Of a stretch of DNA of 64,000 nucleotides, positions 52,731 to 62,157 are shown in pieces. The stretch comes from Streptomyces sp. B1I3 (GTDB taxonomy: Bacteria; Actinomycetota; Actinomycetes; Streptomycetales; Streptomycetaceae). The position numbers and the translations under genes are program-made. Under the pieces are notes generated by a model. The model saw only the letters and a list, made by a program, of their open reading frames with translations, searched no databases and had not been told where the DNA came from. The stretch covers positions 4,486,501-4,550,500 of the forward strand of contig NZ_JAUSYD010000001.1 in the NCBI RefSeq assembly GCF_030816615.1, read 5' to 3'. How positions within the stretch are numbered: the stretch's first letter is position 1; each line of letters opens with the position of its first letter.

Positions 52731-53213
52731 TCAGGGCGTCGACTCCTCGTCCTCCTCCTCACCGGTTTCCGCCAGTACCGGTGAGCCGTGGTGGGACCAG
52801 AGCTTCCAGCCGTCCGGCGTGCGCCGGAACACATTGGTGGCGACGACGAGCTGGCCGACGAGCGGCCCGAGCGCGTTGCCCTCCTCCGCCGGTCCGCCGC
52901 TGAGGATGTTCTCGGTACAGGTCACCAGCGCGGTGTCACCGGTCATGGAGACGCCGACGTCGGTCAGGAAGAACTGGATGTACTCGGTGTTGGCCATGAT
53001 CAGCGCATAGCTGCGGAGCACCTCGCCGCGCCCCGTGAGCACGGGCCAGCCGGGGTGGACGCAGGAGACCGTGAGGTCCTCGCCCGGTAGCCAGAGGCCG
53101 GAGAGCCCGTCGAAGTCGCCTCGCTCCATAGCCTCGTAGAAGGCGGTGTTGGCCTGCTCGACGGCCTGGATGTCGGCCGCGGCCGACTCGTGTTCGTCCT
53201 GCGGGGAGCTCAC
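52731..53213 (-). CDS. NTF2/SnoaL-like family protein in the folate operon
   Basis: This 160-residue protein of the nuclear-transport-factor-2 superfamily (DUF4440-like) starts with an acidic helix (DIQAVEQANTAFYEAMERGDFDGL) and has the cone-shaped beta fold ending KLWSHHGSPV. Such folds are small enzymes or ligand-binding proteins; no catalytic residue can be assigned here. Its GTG overlaps the folP stop (GTGA), so it is translated with folP, and it is a stable neighbour of folP in Streptomyces. A role in pterin or dihydropteroate metabolism is possible but unproven. Confidence 0.8.
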   Translation of the reverse strand: MSSPQDEHESAAADIQAVEQANTAFYEAMERGDFDGLSGLWLPGEDLTVSCVHPGWPVLTGRGEVLRSYALIMANTEYIQFFLTDVGVSMTGDTALVTCTENILSGGPAEEGNALGPLVGQLVVATNVFRRTPDGWKLWSHHGSPVLAETGEEEDEESTP

Positions 53214-54070
53214 GCGGCTCCCTCGACGGCGCGGGCGACGCGTACGGCGTCGGCCGTGGGCCGTACGGCGTGGACGCGGACCGCCCAGGCGCCGGCGTTC
53301 GCCGACAGGGCGGAGACCGCGGCCGTCGCGGCGTCGCGTTCCCGGGCGGGCGGCGGGGGTGCGTCCTCACCGGCCAGGACGTGGCCGAGGAACCGCTTGC
53401 GGGAGGCGGCGACGAGCAGCGGCCGGCCCAGATCGCGCAGCCGGGAGAGATGGGCGATGAGCGAGAGGTCCTGAGCGGCGTTCTTGGCGAAGCCCAGCCC
53501 GGGGTCGATCACCAGCCTCTCCGGGGCGACGCCGCCGTCGATCACGGCGTCCATGCGGGCGCGCAGCTCCTCGACCACCTCGGCGACGACGTCCTCGTAG
53601 ACGGCGCGGCTGTTCATCGACTCGCTGAAACCGCGCCAGTGCATCACGACGAACGGCACCCCGGACGCGGCCACGACCGGCACCATGTCCGGGTCGGCGA
53701 GGCCCCCGCTCACGTCGTTGACCAGGGCCGCGCCGGCGGTGACGGCCTGCTCGGCGACGCGGGCCCGCATGGTGTCCACGGAGATGGTGACGCCCTCCGA
53801 GGCGAGCCCCCGCACGACGGGGATCACCCGGCGCAGCTCCTCCGCCTCGTCCACCCGGCTCGCGCCGGGACGGGTCGACTCACCGCCCACGTCGACGAGA
53901 TCCGCCCCTTCGGCCACGAGTCCCAGACCGTGCTTGATCGCCGCCGTGGTGTCGAACCAGTGGCCTCCGTCGGAGAAGGAGTCGGGCGTCACGTTCACGA
54001 CACCCATGACCGCGCAGCGGTCCCACTCCGGCAGGCCCTGCACTGTGCCCCGTCCTCGCAACGTACTCAT
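53210..54070 (-). CDS. folP: Dihydropteroate synthase
   Basis: This 286-residue TIM-barrel enzyme condenses hydroxymethyl-dihydropterin pyrophosphate with p-aminobenzoate and is the target of sulfonamides. It has GVVNVTPDSFSDGG, DVGGESTRPGA, SVDTMRARVAEQAV, NDVSGGLADPDM, the DPGLGFAKN motif and ASRKRFLG loop. ATG 54070 begins MSTLRGRGTV. It is coupled to the following NTF2-like gene by a GTGA overlap. Confidence 0.96.
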   Translation of the reverse strand: MSTLRGRGTVQGLPEWDRCAVMGVVNVTPDSFSDGGHWFDTTAAIKHGLGLVAEGADLVDVGGESTRPGASRVDEAEELRRVIPVVRGLASEGVTISVDTMRARVAEQAVTAGAALVNDVSGGLADPDMVPVVAASGVPFVVMHWRGFSESMNSRAVYEDVVAEVVEELRARMDAVIDGGVAPERLVIDPGLGFAKNAAQDLSLIAHLSRLRDLGRPLLVAASRKRFLGHVLAGEDAPPPPARERDAATAAVSALSANAGAWAVRVHAVRPTADAVRVARAVEGAA

Positions 54071-54100
54071 GCGACCAGCCTAGGCCCGGGAACGGGTCGG

Positions 54101-55936
54101 TCAGGCCGCACGGACTCCGCGCTCGGCGGGCAGGGCGGAGCGGTGGCCGCAGGGCCGTGGGCGCCGGGGGCGGAACGGGCGCGGTGGCGCGAGGTTCACG
54201 AAGCCTTCCGCCCGGAGGGCCGCGAGACCGATCCGTGGCAGGTCGCGGCCGGCGCGGTAGACGACGAATCGAGGCTCCCAGCGGGGCTGGAACTTCGCGT
54301 TGAACCGGTAGAGCGACTCGATCTGGAACCAGCGCGACAGGAAGATCAGCAGTCCGCGCCAGCAGCGCAGCACCGGTCCCGCCCCCAGCCGTTCGCCGCG
54401 GGCGAGCGCCGAACGGAACATGGCGAAGTTCAGCGAGACGCGGGCGACCGACAGTGCGGGAGCGGCCTGCAGGGAGGCGACGATCAGCAGTTCGTTCATG
54501 CCGGGGTCGGCCGAGCGGTCGCGTCGCATGAGCTCCAGGGAGAGACCGTCACCGCCCCACGGGACGAAGTGGAGCACCGCCTTCAGGTCACCGTGCGGGG
54601 AATCCGTCGCGCCGGCATCGGCCAGATGGGCGGTGGCGACGACACAGTCGCCGTCGGCCGGGTCGCCGATCCGGCCCAGCGCCATGGAGAAGCCGCGCTC
54701 GGTTTCGGTACCGCGCCAGTCGGCGGCGGCTGCGCGGATGCGGGCGAGCTCGGTGTCGCCGATGTCACGCACGCGCCGGACCCGGGTCTCGTAGCCGTTA
54801 CGTTCGATGCGCTTCACCATCTGACGCACGTTGCGCATCGCGCGCCCGGCGAGGGAGAAATCCGCGACGTCCACCACCGCCTCGTCACCGATCTCCAGGG
54901 CGGACAGTCCCGTCTCGCGGGTCCACACCTCGCCGCCGGTCTCGCTGCAGCCCATCACCGCCGGTGTCCAGGAGTGCGCCCGGGCCTCGTCCATGAAGCG
55001 CTCGATGGCTCCCGGCCAGGCCTCCACGTCACCGATCGGATCGCCCCCGGCGAGCATCACCCCCGACACCACGCGGTAGCAGACGGCGGCCTTGCCGCTG
55101 GGGGAGAACACGACGCCCTTGTCACGGCGGAGCGCGAAGTGCCCCAGGGAGTCGCGGCCGCCGTGCTTGTCGAGCAGGGTCCGCAGCCGCGCCTCGTCGT
55201 CCTCGCTGAGGCCGGCGGCCGGGTGTTCGGGCCGGAAGGCGAAGTAGATCGTGGTCACGGCGGTCAGCAGGCCCAGGGAACCCAGGGAGTACGCCACCGT
55301 CCACGAGGTCACCCCGGTGTAGTCCACCGGCCCTTCGAACCCGAACAGGCCGTACAGCACGTGCTGGAGCCGGTCGGCGATGGAGGGGTTCCCCACGACG
55401 CGGCCCGGGTGCACGCTGACGACCACCAGGCCGAGAGCCAACGAACCCGCGCCGAGGAGGACGAAGTTGGCCAGTGCCCGCCAGCGGCTCCTGGGGTCCG
55501 GGAGGGCGGCGAACTCGCTCCGGTGGCGTATCAGCAGGAAGCAGAGCACGAGCGAGAGGAGCACGCCGATCAGGGAGTGCCGGTAGACGAACTGCGCCAC
55601 GGCGCCCGCCGGCAGCAGGACCACGGCCGCCCGCCAGGCCCGCCGTTTGTGCCGCTTGATGCCGTGGGCGAGCAGGAGCAGCAGGACGCCCGAGCTGAGG
55701 GACAGCGCCGCGGCGAACGGCCCGAGGGCACCGGGGAGCACCTCGGCGAAGGTGTGCATCCTGCTGTGGCGGAAGCGCGGGAAGACCCCTGCGGCCACAT
55801 CGATCAGGCCGACGGCCGTACAGGCGCTCCCGACCAGCACCGGTACCGTTTCGGGCCGTGGCCCGCGCAGAAGTCGGCGTCCGCGGACCGCGAGCGGAAC
55901 CATTCCTGATTTATCCCCATCTACCGTGACAGACAT
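54101..55936 (-). CDS. Lysyl-phosphatidylglycerol synthase-like protein (DUF2156 C-domain)
   Basis: This 611-residue membrane protein has five to six transmembrane helices (about residues 30-245) followed by a cytosolic DUF2156/LPG_synthase_C domain (GRDSLGHFALRRDKGVVFSPSGKAAVCYRVV, then DPIGD, FVPWGGDGLSLELMRRD, MNELLI). Related proteins transfer amino acids to phosphatidylglycerol, changing surface charge and cationic peptide tolerance. No lysyl-tRNA synthetase domain is fused here, so it uses charged tRNA from the cell. ATG 55936 begins MSVTVDGDKSG. It is divergent from an esterase gene. Confidence 0.85.
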   Translation of the reverse strand: MSVTVDGDKSGMVPLAVRGRRLLRGPRPETVPVLVGSACTAVGLIDVAAGVFPRFRHSRMHTFAEVLPGALGPFAAALSLSSGVLLLLLAHGIKRHKRRAWRAAVVLLPAGAVAQFVYRHSLIGVLLSLVLCFLLIRHRSEFAALPDPRSRWRALANFVLLGAGSLALGLVVVSVHPGRVVGNPSIADRLQHVLYGLFGFEGPVDYTGVTSWTVAYSLGSLGLLTAVTTIYFAFRPEHPAAGLSEDDEARLRTLLDKHGGRDSLGHFALRRDKGVVFSPSGKAAVCYRVVSGVMLAGGDPIGDVEAWPGAIERFMDEARAHSWTPAVMGCSETGGEVWTRETGLSALEIGDEAVVDVADFSLAGRAMRNVRQMVKRIERNGYETRVRRVRDIGDTELARIRAAAADWRGTETERGFSMALGRIGDPADGDCVVATAHLADAGATDSPHGDLKAVLHFVPWGGDGLSLELMRRDRSADPGMNELLIVASLQAAPALSVARVSLNFAMFRSALARGERLGAGPVLRCWRGLLIFLSRWFQIESLYRFNAKFQPRWEPRFVVYRAGRDLPRIGLAALRAEGFVNLAPPRPFRPRRPRPCGHRSALPAERGVRAA

Positions 55937-56040
55937 CGCTTCCCGTGGCTCCGCGAGAGATTCCTGAGTCCGTCGGCCGAAGCCCCTACGGACGATGTGC
56001 GCCCTCTAGGACGAGGCTTCCGCGCAGTGGGTTCACCCTC

Positions 56041-56061
56041 TGTGCGGAAATTTCCCGCACA
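56041..56061. promoter_or_regulatory. 21-bp inverted repeat upstream of esterase gene
   Basis: TGTGCGG and CCGCACA flank AAATTTC, 18 bp before the esterase start, in the 143-bp divergent gap. It could be a repressor site for the esterase gene. Based only on symmetry. Confidence 0.35.
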
Positions 56062-56079
56062 GAAAGCTCATTCGTACTC

Positions 56080-57204
56080 ATGGGTCTCACCAGCAACGCT
56101 GTTCTGGCCGTCGCGGCAGGACTGGCCGTCGCACTGTTCGCAGCCACGATCCGGCTCTGGCCCCGGCTGGCCGCCCGCACCGCCCGGGCGGTGGCGGGCA
56201 GGGCCGGCCTCCTGCTGGCCACCCAGCTGGCCCTCTTCGCCGCGGTGGGCCTGCTGGCCAACAACTCCTTCCTCTTCTACGGCTCCTGGGCCGACCTGTT
56301 CGGGCGGCAGCAGGACCTGGGCACGGTCACCGACCACGGGGCGGGGGCCGGCGCGCCGGGGAGCACCACGGCCCGGATCGGCAGCGTGCGGCCGGACGTC
56401 CCGGGGGGCGGCCGGCCCGCGGTCGGCGGCCGGATCGACAAGGTCGTCGTATCGGGCCACGCGTCGGGGATCAACAGCGCGGCGTACGTCTACCTGCCGC
56501 CGGAGTACTTCCAGCCGGCCCACGCCGGGCACAGGTTCCCCGCGGTCGTCGTGCTCACCGGCTACCCGGGCACGGCCGAGAACCTGTTCAAGGGGCTGCG
56601 CTACCCGCAGACCGCCCACGAGCGGGTGAAGGCGGGCAGGGCCCAGCCGATGATCCTCGTGATGCTGAGGCCGACGGTGGCGCCGCCCCGGGACACCGAG
56701 TGCGTGGACATCGCGGGGGGTCCCCGGACCGAGACCTTCTTCGCGCACGACCTGCCGCAGGCGGTCACCCGGGCCTACCGGGTCGGCGACCGGGCCCGTA
56801 ACTGGGGCATCATCGGCAACTCGACCGGCGGTTACTGCGCACTGAAGATCGGGCTGCACCACCCGGACCGATTCGCGGCGAGCGCCGGGCTCTCGGCCTA
56901 CTACAAGGCGGCCGAGGACCCGACCACCGGAGACCTCTTCCACGGCGACCGCGCGGCGCGCCACCGGTCGGACCTGTTGTGGAGCCTGGACCACCGGCCT
57001 CCGGCCGCCTCGTCGTTCCTGGTCACGACGTCCCGGCAGGGTGAGGGAAACCTCCGGGGAACCAAGGAGTTCATCGCCCGGGTGAAGGCTCCCGCCCGGG
57101 TCTCCTCGATCGTCCTCGACAGCGGCGGGCACAACTTCAACACCTGGCGGCGGGAGATCCCCCCGGCCCTGGAGTGGATGAGCGGAAGGCTCAGCGGGAA
57201 CTGA
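56080..57204 (+). CDS. Membrane-anchored alpha/beta-hydrolase (esterase D family)
   Basis: This 374-residue protein has two N-terminal hydrophobic helices (about 5-25 and 45-66), a Gly/Thr-rich linker and an exported esterase D-like hydrolase domain. The nucleophile elbow is GIIGNSTGGYCA (Ser in GxSxG), the acid is probably in the FLVTTSRQGEGN region and the histidine in SGGHNFNTWRR. Relatives in actinobacteria resemble mycolyltransferases and Streptomyces esterases. ATG 56080 starts MGLTSNAVLAV; the frame extends upstream through the control region without a good start. Confidence 0.83.
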   Translation: MGLTSNAVLAVAAGLAVALFAATIRLWPRLAARTARAVAGRAGLLLATQLALFAAVGLLANNSFLFYGSWADLFGRQQDLGTVTDHGAGAGAPGSTTARIGSVRPDVPGGGRPAVGGRIDKVVVSGHASGINSAAYVYLPPEYFQPAHAGHRFPAVVVLTGYPGTAENLFKGLRYPQTAHERVKAGRAQPMILVMLRPTVAPPRDTECVDIAGGPRTETFFAHDLPQAVTRAYRVGDRARNWGIIGNSTGGYCALKIGLHHPDRFAASAGLSAYYKAAEDPTTGDLFHGDRAARHRSDLLWSLDHRPPAASSFLVTTSRQGEGNLRGTKEFIARVKAPARVSSIVLDSGGHNFNTWRREIPPALEWMSGRLSGN

Positions 57205-57243
57205 CCCCGGCTCCCCTTGCCGGCCTTCCCGGCCTCCCCGGCC

Positions 57244-58425
57244 TCACCGGGAGCCGAGCGTCGTCACCGTCTCGACCGCGACCTCCGCGCGCGGGACGGC
57301 CTGCGCGTCCGCATCGATCGAGCGGCGCAGCGCCTCGTGGAGGCGGGCCGGGGTGAGGACGCCGAGGAACCGGCCGGTGCTCTCCTCGTCGATGACGGCG
57401 ATCCAGCCCGCGTCGTGCTGGAGCATCGTGGCGAAGGCCTGCTTGAGGGGGGCGCCGAGCGGGAGCCAGGCCTCCATGCGCCGGGCGTGCTCACGGACCG
57501 TGCCTGCGAGCGTCGCCGCCCCGGCGTCACCCGCGGGTATCCAGCCGTGGAGATTGTCCTCGCCGTCCAGCACGACCGCCCAGCGCGCGCCCTCGGCCCG
57601 CAGCCGCTCGGTCGCGCGAGCCAGGGGGTCGTCGAGGTGCACGACCGGCGGCTGGTCCAGGTCGCTCTCCTCGATGGGCGTGACCGACAGCCGCTTCAGG
57701 CCGCGGTCGGCTCCGACGAAGTCCGCGACGTACGGGGTCGCGGGCGCCCCCAGCACCGTGGCCGGGGAGTCGAACTGCTCGATACGGCCCTGCCCGTAGA
57801 CGGCGATGCGGTCCCCGAGCCGGACGGCCTCCTCGATGTCGTGCGTGACGAACAGCACCGTCTTGCGGACCTGCGCCTGCAACTTGAGGAATTCGTTCTG
57901 GAGCTTCTCCCGGACGACGGGGTCGACCGCACCGAAGGGCTCGTCCATCAGCAGGACGGGCGGGTCGGCGGCCAGTGCCCGGGCCACACCCACCCGTTGG
58001 CGCTGACCGCCGGACAGCTGCTCGGGATAACGGCCGCCGTAGACGGAGGGGTCCAGTCCGACCAGATCGAGCAGTTCGGCCGCGCGCTCACGGCCCTTTC
58101 CCTTTTTCCAGCCCAGGAGATGGGGCACCGTCGCCGTGTTCTCCAGCACCGTTCTGTGCGGGAAGAGCCCGACCTGCTGGATCACATAACCGATGCGGCG
58201 CCGGAGTCGCACGGGGTCGATGGCGGATATGTCGTCCCCGTCGAGGAATATCCGGCCCTCGGTCGGTTCGATCAGACGGTTCACCATCTTCATGGTGGTC
58301 GTCTTGCCGCATCCGGAGGGTCCGACGAGCGTGACCAGTTCCCCCTCGGCGACCTCGAAGGAAAGGCCGTCGACGGCGGTGGTGCCGTCCGCGTACCGCT
58401 TGGTGACGTGCTCGAAACGGATCAT
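57244..58425 (-). CDS. Glycine betaine/choline ABC transporter ATP-binding protein with CBS domains
   Basis: This 393-residue OpuCA/ProV-type ATPase has Walker A GPSGCGKTTTMK, Q-loop VIQQVGLFPH, signature LSGGQRQRVGVARAL, Walker B PVLLMDEPFGAVDP and H-loop FVTHDIEEAV. The C-terminal 150 residues contain a CBS-like pair (VVHLDDPLARATERL and LGAPLKQAFATMLQHDAGWIAVID) that in relatives senses ionic strength. ATG 58425 begins MIRFEHVTKRYADG. It is divergent from its own permease genes across 143 bp, so the importer is split into two transcription units. Confidence 0.92.
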   Translation of the reverse strand: MIRFEHVTKRYADGTTAVDGLSFEVAEGELVTLVGPSGCGKTTTMKMVNRLIEPTEGRIFLDGDDISAIDPVRLRRRIGYVIQQVGLFPHRTVLENTATVPHLLGWKKGKGRERAAELLDLVGLDPSVYGGRYPEQLSGGQRQRVGVARALAADPPVLLMDEPFGAVDPVVREKLQNEFLKLQAQVRKTVLFVTHDIEEAVRLGDRIAVYGQGRIEQFDSPATVLGAPATPYVADFVGADRGLKRLSVTPIEESDLDQPPVVHLDDPLARATERLRAEGARWAVVLDGEDNLHGWIPAGDAGAATLAGTVREHARRMEAWLPLGAPLKQAFATMLQHDAGWIAVIDEESTGRFLGVLTPARLHEALRRSIDADAQAVPRAEVAVETVTTLGSR

Positions 58426-58568
58426 GGTTCCCCATTGTGACGCGGGTTCTGTGAAGGACATGTTGCCGGAATACGACGGCCTCGGCGATTGTCGGTGGTC
58501 GGGGATAGGGTCGCCGGTGATCGGATCCGCTGCGGCGCGGCGGCGGTGAACAGGGGGGTGGGGGGCGG

Positions 58569-59288
58569 ATGGCCGAGCAGAACTGCCTGGTGGCGAACGA
58601 CTGGATCTGCGGGGAATATCTGCGCTCCCGGAGCCAGGAGTTGACGGATGCGACCGTCCAGCACATCTGGATCACACTGGTTTCGGTGCTGATAGGGCTC
58701 GCGGTCGCCTTTCCGCTCGCGCTCCTCGCGCGCCGCGGACGGCATTTCGCCGGACCGGTGCTGGGCCTGACCACAGTGCTCTACACCGTGCCGTCGCTGG
58801 CGATGTTCTCGTTGCTGCTGCCGCTCTTCGGGCTGTCCGCGGCGCTGGTCGTCACCGGCCTGGTGCTCTATTCGCTGACCATCCTCGTCCGGAACATCCT
58901 CGCGGGCCTCCAAGCGGTCCCCCAGGAGGCGAAGGAGGCGGCGCAGGGCATGGGATACGGACCCGGCAGATTGCTCTGGGAGGTCGAACTCCCCCTGGCG
59001 CTGCCCGCCCTGATGGCCGGCCTGCGGATCGCCACGGTGTCGACGGTCGCCCTGACCACGGTCGGCTCCCTCGTCGGCAAGGGCGGCCTCGGCAATCTCA
59101 TCGAGGACGCGCTCCCCAGCTTCTTCAAGGCTCAGGTGCTCGCCGCGTCCGTGCTCTGCGTACTGCTCGCGGTGGTGGCGGATCTGCTGCTGCTCGGTCT
59201 GCAGCGCCTGCTCACGCCCTGGACGCGGATACGGACACCCGCCGGGGCCTCCGGGCCGGCGGGTGTCGCGAAGACCGAGGCGGGCTGA
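58569..59288 (+). CDS. Glycine betaine/choline ABC transporter permease 1
   Basis: This 239-residue permease has the binding-protein-dependent inner-membrane fold, with six transmembrane segments from residue about 30 and the EAA loop LQAVPQEAKEAAQGMGYGPGRLLWEVELPLALPALMAGLR. It partners the second permease three bases downstream, the divergent ATPase and the binding protein. Its N-terminus carries an unusual Cys/Trp-containing segment (NCLVANDWICGEYL). ATG 58569 follows GGGGGG. Confidence 0.92.
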   Translation: MAEQNCLVANDWICGEYLRSRSQELTDATVQHIWITLVSVLIGLAVAFPLALLARRGRHFAGPVLGLTTVLYTVPSLAMFSLLLPLFGLSAALVVTGLVLYSLTILVRNILAGLQAVPQEAKEAAQGMGYGPGRLLWEVELPLALPALMAGLRIATVSTVALTTVGSLVGKGGLGNLIEDALPSFFKAQVLAASVLCVLLAVVADLLLLGLQRLLTPWTRIRTPAGASGPAGVAKTEAG

Positions 59289-59291
59289 CCC

Positions 59292-59966
59292 ATGGGGATC
59301 ATCGGGGACGCCTGGACCTGGCTCACCACCGGCGCCAACTGGTCCGGGGACGACGGGGTCACGCACCGGCTCGGCGAGCACCTGTTCGTCAGCGGCGTCG
59401 CCCTCGCGGCGGCCTGCGCCATCGCCCTGCCGCTCGCGCTGTGTCTGGGGCACATCGGCAAGGGGGGCGCGCTCGCGGTCAACATCTCCAACGTGGGCCG
59501 GGCCGTACCCGTCTTCGCGGTGCTGGCCCTCTTCATGATGACCCCCCTGCGCAACTCCGGCTATCTGCCGACGGTCATCGCACTGGTGCTGTTCGCCGTG
59601 CCACCGCTGCTGACCAACGCCTACGTCGGGATGACGGAGGTGGACCGGTCGGTGGTGGAGGCGGCGCGGGGCATGGGGATGTCGGGCGGTCAGCTCTTCC
59701 TGCGGGTCGAGCTGCCGCTGGCCTACCCGATGATCATGACCGGGCTGCGGTCCGCCGCCGTCCAGGTCGTCGCCACCGCATCGATCGCGGCGATGGTCGG
59801 CCTCGGCGGCCTCGGCCGGATCATCACCGCCGGATTCAACACCTACGACACCGCGCAGGTCTTCGCGGGCGCCGTACTGGTCGCCCTGCTCGCCCTGGTG
59901 GTCGAGGGCGTGCTCGTGGTGCTGGACCGGTTGCTGTCCCCCGGGCGACGCCACCGGCCCGCATGA
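59292..59966 (+). CDS. Glycine betaine/choline ABC transporter permease 2
   Basis: This 224-residue permease of the same OpuCB/CD type has five or six membrane helices and the EAA loop MTEVDRSVVEAARGMGMSGGQLFLRVELPLAYPMIMTGLR. It forms a heterodimer with permease 1. ATG 59292 lies three bases after the permease 1 stop, so translation is coupled. The substrate-binding protein follows after 53 bp. Confidence 0.92.
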   Translation: MGIIGDAWTWLTTGANWSGDDGVTHRLGEHLFVSGVALAAACAIALPLALCLGHIGKGGALAVNISNVGRAVPVFAVLALFMMTPLRNSGYLPTVIALVLFAVPPLLTNAYVGMTEVDRSVVEAARGMGMSGGQLFLRVELPLAYPMIMTGLRSAAVQVVATASIAAMVGLGGLGRIITAGFNTYDTAQVFAGAVLVALLALVVEGVLVVLDRLLSPGRRHRPA

Positions 59967-60019
59967 GGCCCCGGGCTTGTAGACGTGTACATACCATTTT
60001 CTCGCGGACGGAGAACATC

Positions 60020-61000
60020 ATGAGCAGGACCTCGCGCATAGCGGGTGCGGTCGTCGGAGTGGTCGCGCTGGCAGGTTCGCTCGCCGCCTGCGGCGGCGAC
60101 AGCCTGGAGAAGGAGAAGAAGGGCCCGGACACGAGCGCCGGCGCCGGCTCCGAGAAGGGCTCGCTGGTGGTGGGCGCCGCCGCGTTCACCGAGTCCAAGG
60201 TGCTTGCCGAGCTGTACGCCCAGCTCCTGGGGGATGCCGGGTACAGCACCTCGATCACGACGGTGAAGAACCGTGAACTGTACGAACCTTCCCTGGAGAA
60301 GGGGGAGATCGACGTCGTCCCCGAATACGCGGCGACCATCGCCGAATTCCTCAACGCCAAGGTCAACGGCGCGCAGAAGGCGGAGGCCGCGCCCGTCGCC
60401 TCCGGGGACGCGGCAGCCACCGTGGCCGCGCTGGAGAAGCTCGCGACCCCGCTCGGGCTGAAGATCCTTCCGGTCGGCAAGGCGGTCGACCAGAACGCTT
60501 TCGCGGTCTCCGAGGAATTCGCCACCAAGAACAACCTCAAGACGCTTTCGGACCTCGGAAAGTCGAAGATCGAAGTGAAGATCGCCGCAGGCGACGAGTG
60601 CGAGGTGCGTCCGTTCTGCGCCCCCGGGCTGAAGAAGACGTACGGAATCGACGTCGCGGGTATCGATCCCAAGGGCGTCGGCACCCCGCAGTCCAAGCAG
60701 GCGGTCAAGGACGGCAAGGACCAACTGGTCCTCACGACCACCACGGACGCGGTTCTGGACACGTACGGGCTGGTGTTCCTGGAGGACGACAAGAAGCTCC
60801 AGAACGCCGACAACGTCCTGCCGGTGCTCAATGCGAAGGACGCGGGTGCACCGGAGATCGCCGAGGCCCTCGGGAAGCTCACCGGCGTACTCACCACGGA
60901 GGACCTCGCGGAACTCAACCTCAAGGTCGACGCGGAGCGCGTCAAGCCCGCCGACGCGGCCAAGGATTACCTGCAGTCGAAGGGCCTGATCAAGAAGTAG
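60020..61000 (+). CDS. Glycine betaine/choline ABC transporter substrate-binding lipoprotein
   Basis: This 326-residue lipoprotein has a type II signal peptide ending LAAC (Cys24) and an OpuAC-type periplasmic-binding fold (LVVGAAAFTESKVLAELYAQLLGDAGY, EPSLEKGEIDVVPEYAATI, TYGIDVAGID). Such proteins bind quaternary ammonium osmolytes at an aromatic cage. The sequence shows Y at the expected PEYAAT and TYG positions, which fits choline or glycine betaine, although carnitine cannot be excluded. It completes the importer. Confidence 0.92.
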   Translation: MSRTSRIAGAVVGVVALAGSLAACGGDSLEKEKKGPDTSAGAGSEKGSLVVGAAAFTESKVLAELYAQLLGDAGYSTSITTVKNRELYEPSLEKGEIDVVPEYAATIAEFLNAKVNGAQKAEAAPVASGDAAATVAALEKLATPLGLKILPVGKAVDQNAFAVSEEFATKNNLKTLSDLGKSKIEVKIAAGDECEVRPFCAPGLKKTYGIDVAGIDPKGVGTPQSKQAVKDGKDQLVLTTTTDAVLDTYGLVFLEDDKKLQNADNVLPVLNAKDAGAPEIAEALGKLTGVLTTEDLAELNLKVDAERVKPADAAKDYLQSKGLIKK

Positions 61001-61104
61001 AACGCGCGGGGAAAGGCGGCACATGGGAGGCCCTAGGTAACCGGCGGGGAACAGATTGCCGGGTGGTCTCCCAAGTGGCCCGTGCGCACGGTAAATTTCG
61101 GGCC

Positions 61105-62133
61105 ATGCCACGTGGACGCCACCGCCATTCGCCACCCCTTCACAGAATCCTGCCGCCCTCCGTGGTGGCCGGAGTGTCGGTCGTCTGTGCCGCCGGAGCC
61201 TGGCTCCTCGCGGATCCCGTGCCCCTGCGCGGCCTGGTGGCGGCCACCGCCGCGGTCGCGCTCTCCGGCGCGTACCTGATGCGCAGCTGGGACCGGGCCG
61301 CAGGGCTGCGCGTCGCGGAACTGACCCGGGCGCGGGCCGGCGACGAGTGGAAGGCCGAGGAGCGCATAGCCGAGCTCGAGACCGACCTCGAGGAGTCGCG
61401 GGAGCTGCGCACGCGGCTGGAGACGAAGCTGCGCCGCAAGCGCGTGGAGCTCGCAGGCCTGAGGGGCGAGCACGCCGCGCTGCTGCGCCGCTACGCCACT
61501 GCCGAGACCGAGCGGGCCAGCGCCCTCGAGGGCCGCAGGCAGCTCGCCATCGAGGCCGCCGCACCGCGCGAGCTGGCCGCCGCACGGTCCACGCCGACCC
61601 CGGGCGCCTACCTGCGAGCCGCCCAGGCGCTCCAGGACCTGCCGCGTAACGCCGCACTCCAGGAGGCGAGCCGCACGGCCGAGCTGGCCAGGCAGCGGGA
61701 CCTCGCCGAGCGGACCGCGGAACGGGACGCGGAGGGCGAGGGCCCGAAGGGGAAGCACGCGGCGGTCGCCGGAGCGGGTGACCACCAGCACCGCCGTCCG
61801 TCCGCAGCCCTCCCCGCCTCCCGGCCGTCGCCCGCACCCGTGCGCGCGCCCCGCGCCGTCCCGGTGGCCTCGGCCGTCGTTCCGTACGCCGCCGCGCGCC
61901 GTCACCTCGTCCCGCAGGGAAGCTTCGACTTCTTCGGCACGCAGAAGGCGAACGCCGACGCGCTCGAGTCCGTGCAGAACGAGGACCTCGCGGACGTGGT
62001 GGGCGAGGAGGCACTGGCGGCGCACCGTACGGGCGCTGCCGAGAACCGCGCCGTCGGCAAGGTCATCGACCTGACCGCCCACGACGAGACGGAGCAGCTG
62101 GAGGTCGTACAGCTGCGCAGCGCGATCTCGTAG
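61105..62133 (+). CDS. Membrane-anchored coiled-coil protein of unknown function
   Basis: This 342-residue protein has a short basic N-terminus, a hydrophobic region at about 15-60 (two helices), and a long charged helix with heptad repeats at about 70-140 (EERIAELETDLEESRELRTRLETKLRRKRVEL). A disordered Pro/Ala-rich segment and a conserved C-terminal part (LVPQGSFDFFGTQKANADALESVQNEDLADVVGEEALAAHR, then KVIDLTAHDETEQLEVVQLR) follow. Length and topology suggest a structural or scaffold role. It is a conserved neighbour of the nuoD-like gene in Streptomyces; I have no function for it. Confidence 0.75.
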   Translation: MPRGRHRHSPPLHRILPPSVVAGVSVVCAAGAWLLADPVPLRGLVAATAAVALSGAYLMRSWDRAAGLRVAELTRARAGDEWKAEERIAELETDLEESRELRTRLETKLRRKRVELAGLRGEHAALLRRYATAETERASALEGRRQLAIEAAAPRELAAARSTPTPGAYLRAAQALQDLPRNAALQEASRTAELARQRDLAERTAERDAEGEGPKGKHAAVAGAGDHQHRRPSAALPASRPSPAPVRAPRAVPVASAVVPYAAARRHLVPQGSFDFFGTQKANADALESVQNEDLADVVGEEALAAHRTGAAENRAVGKVIDLTAHDETEQLEVVQLRSAIS

Positions 62134-62157
62134 CAGCCGCGGCGGCGACGACCGCGG

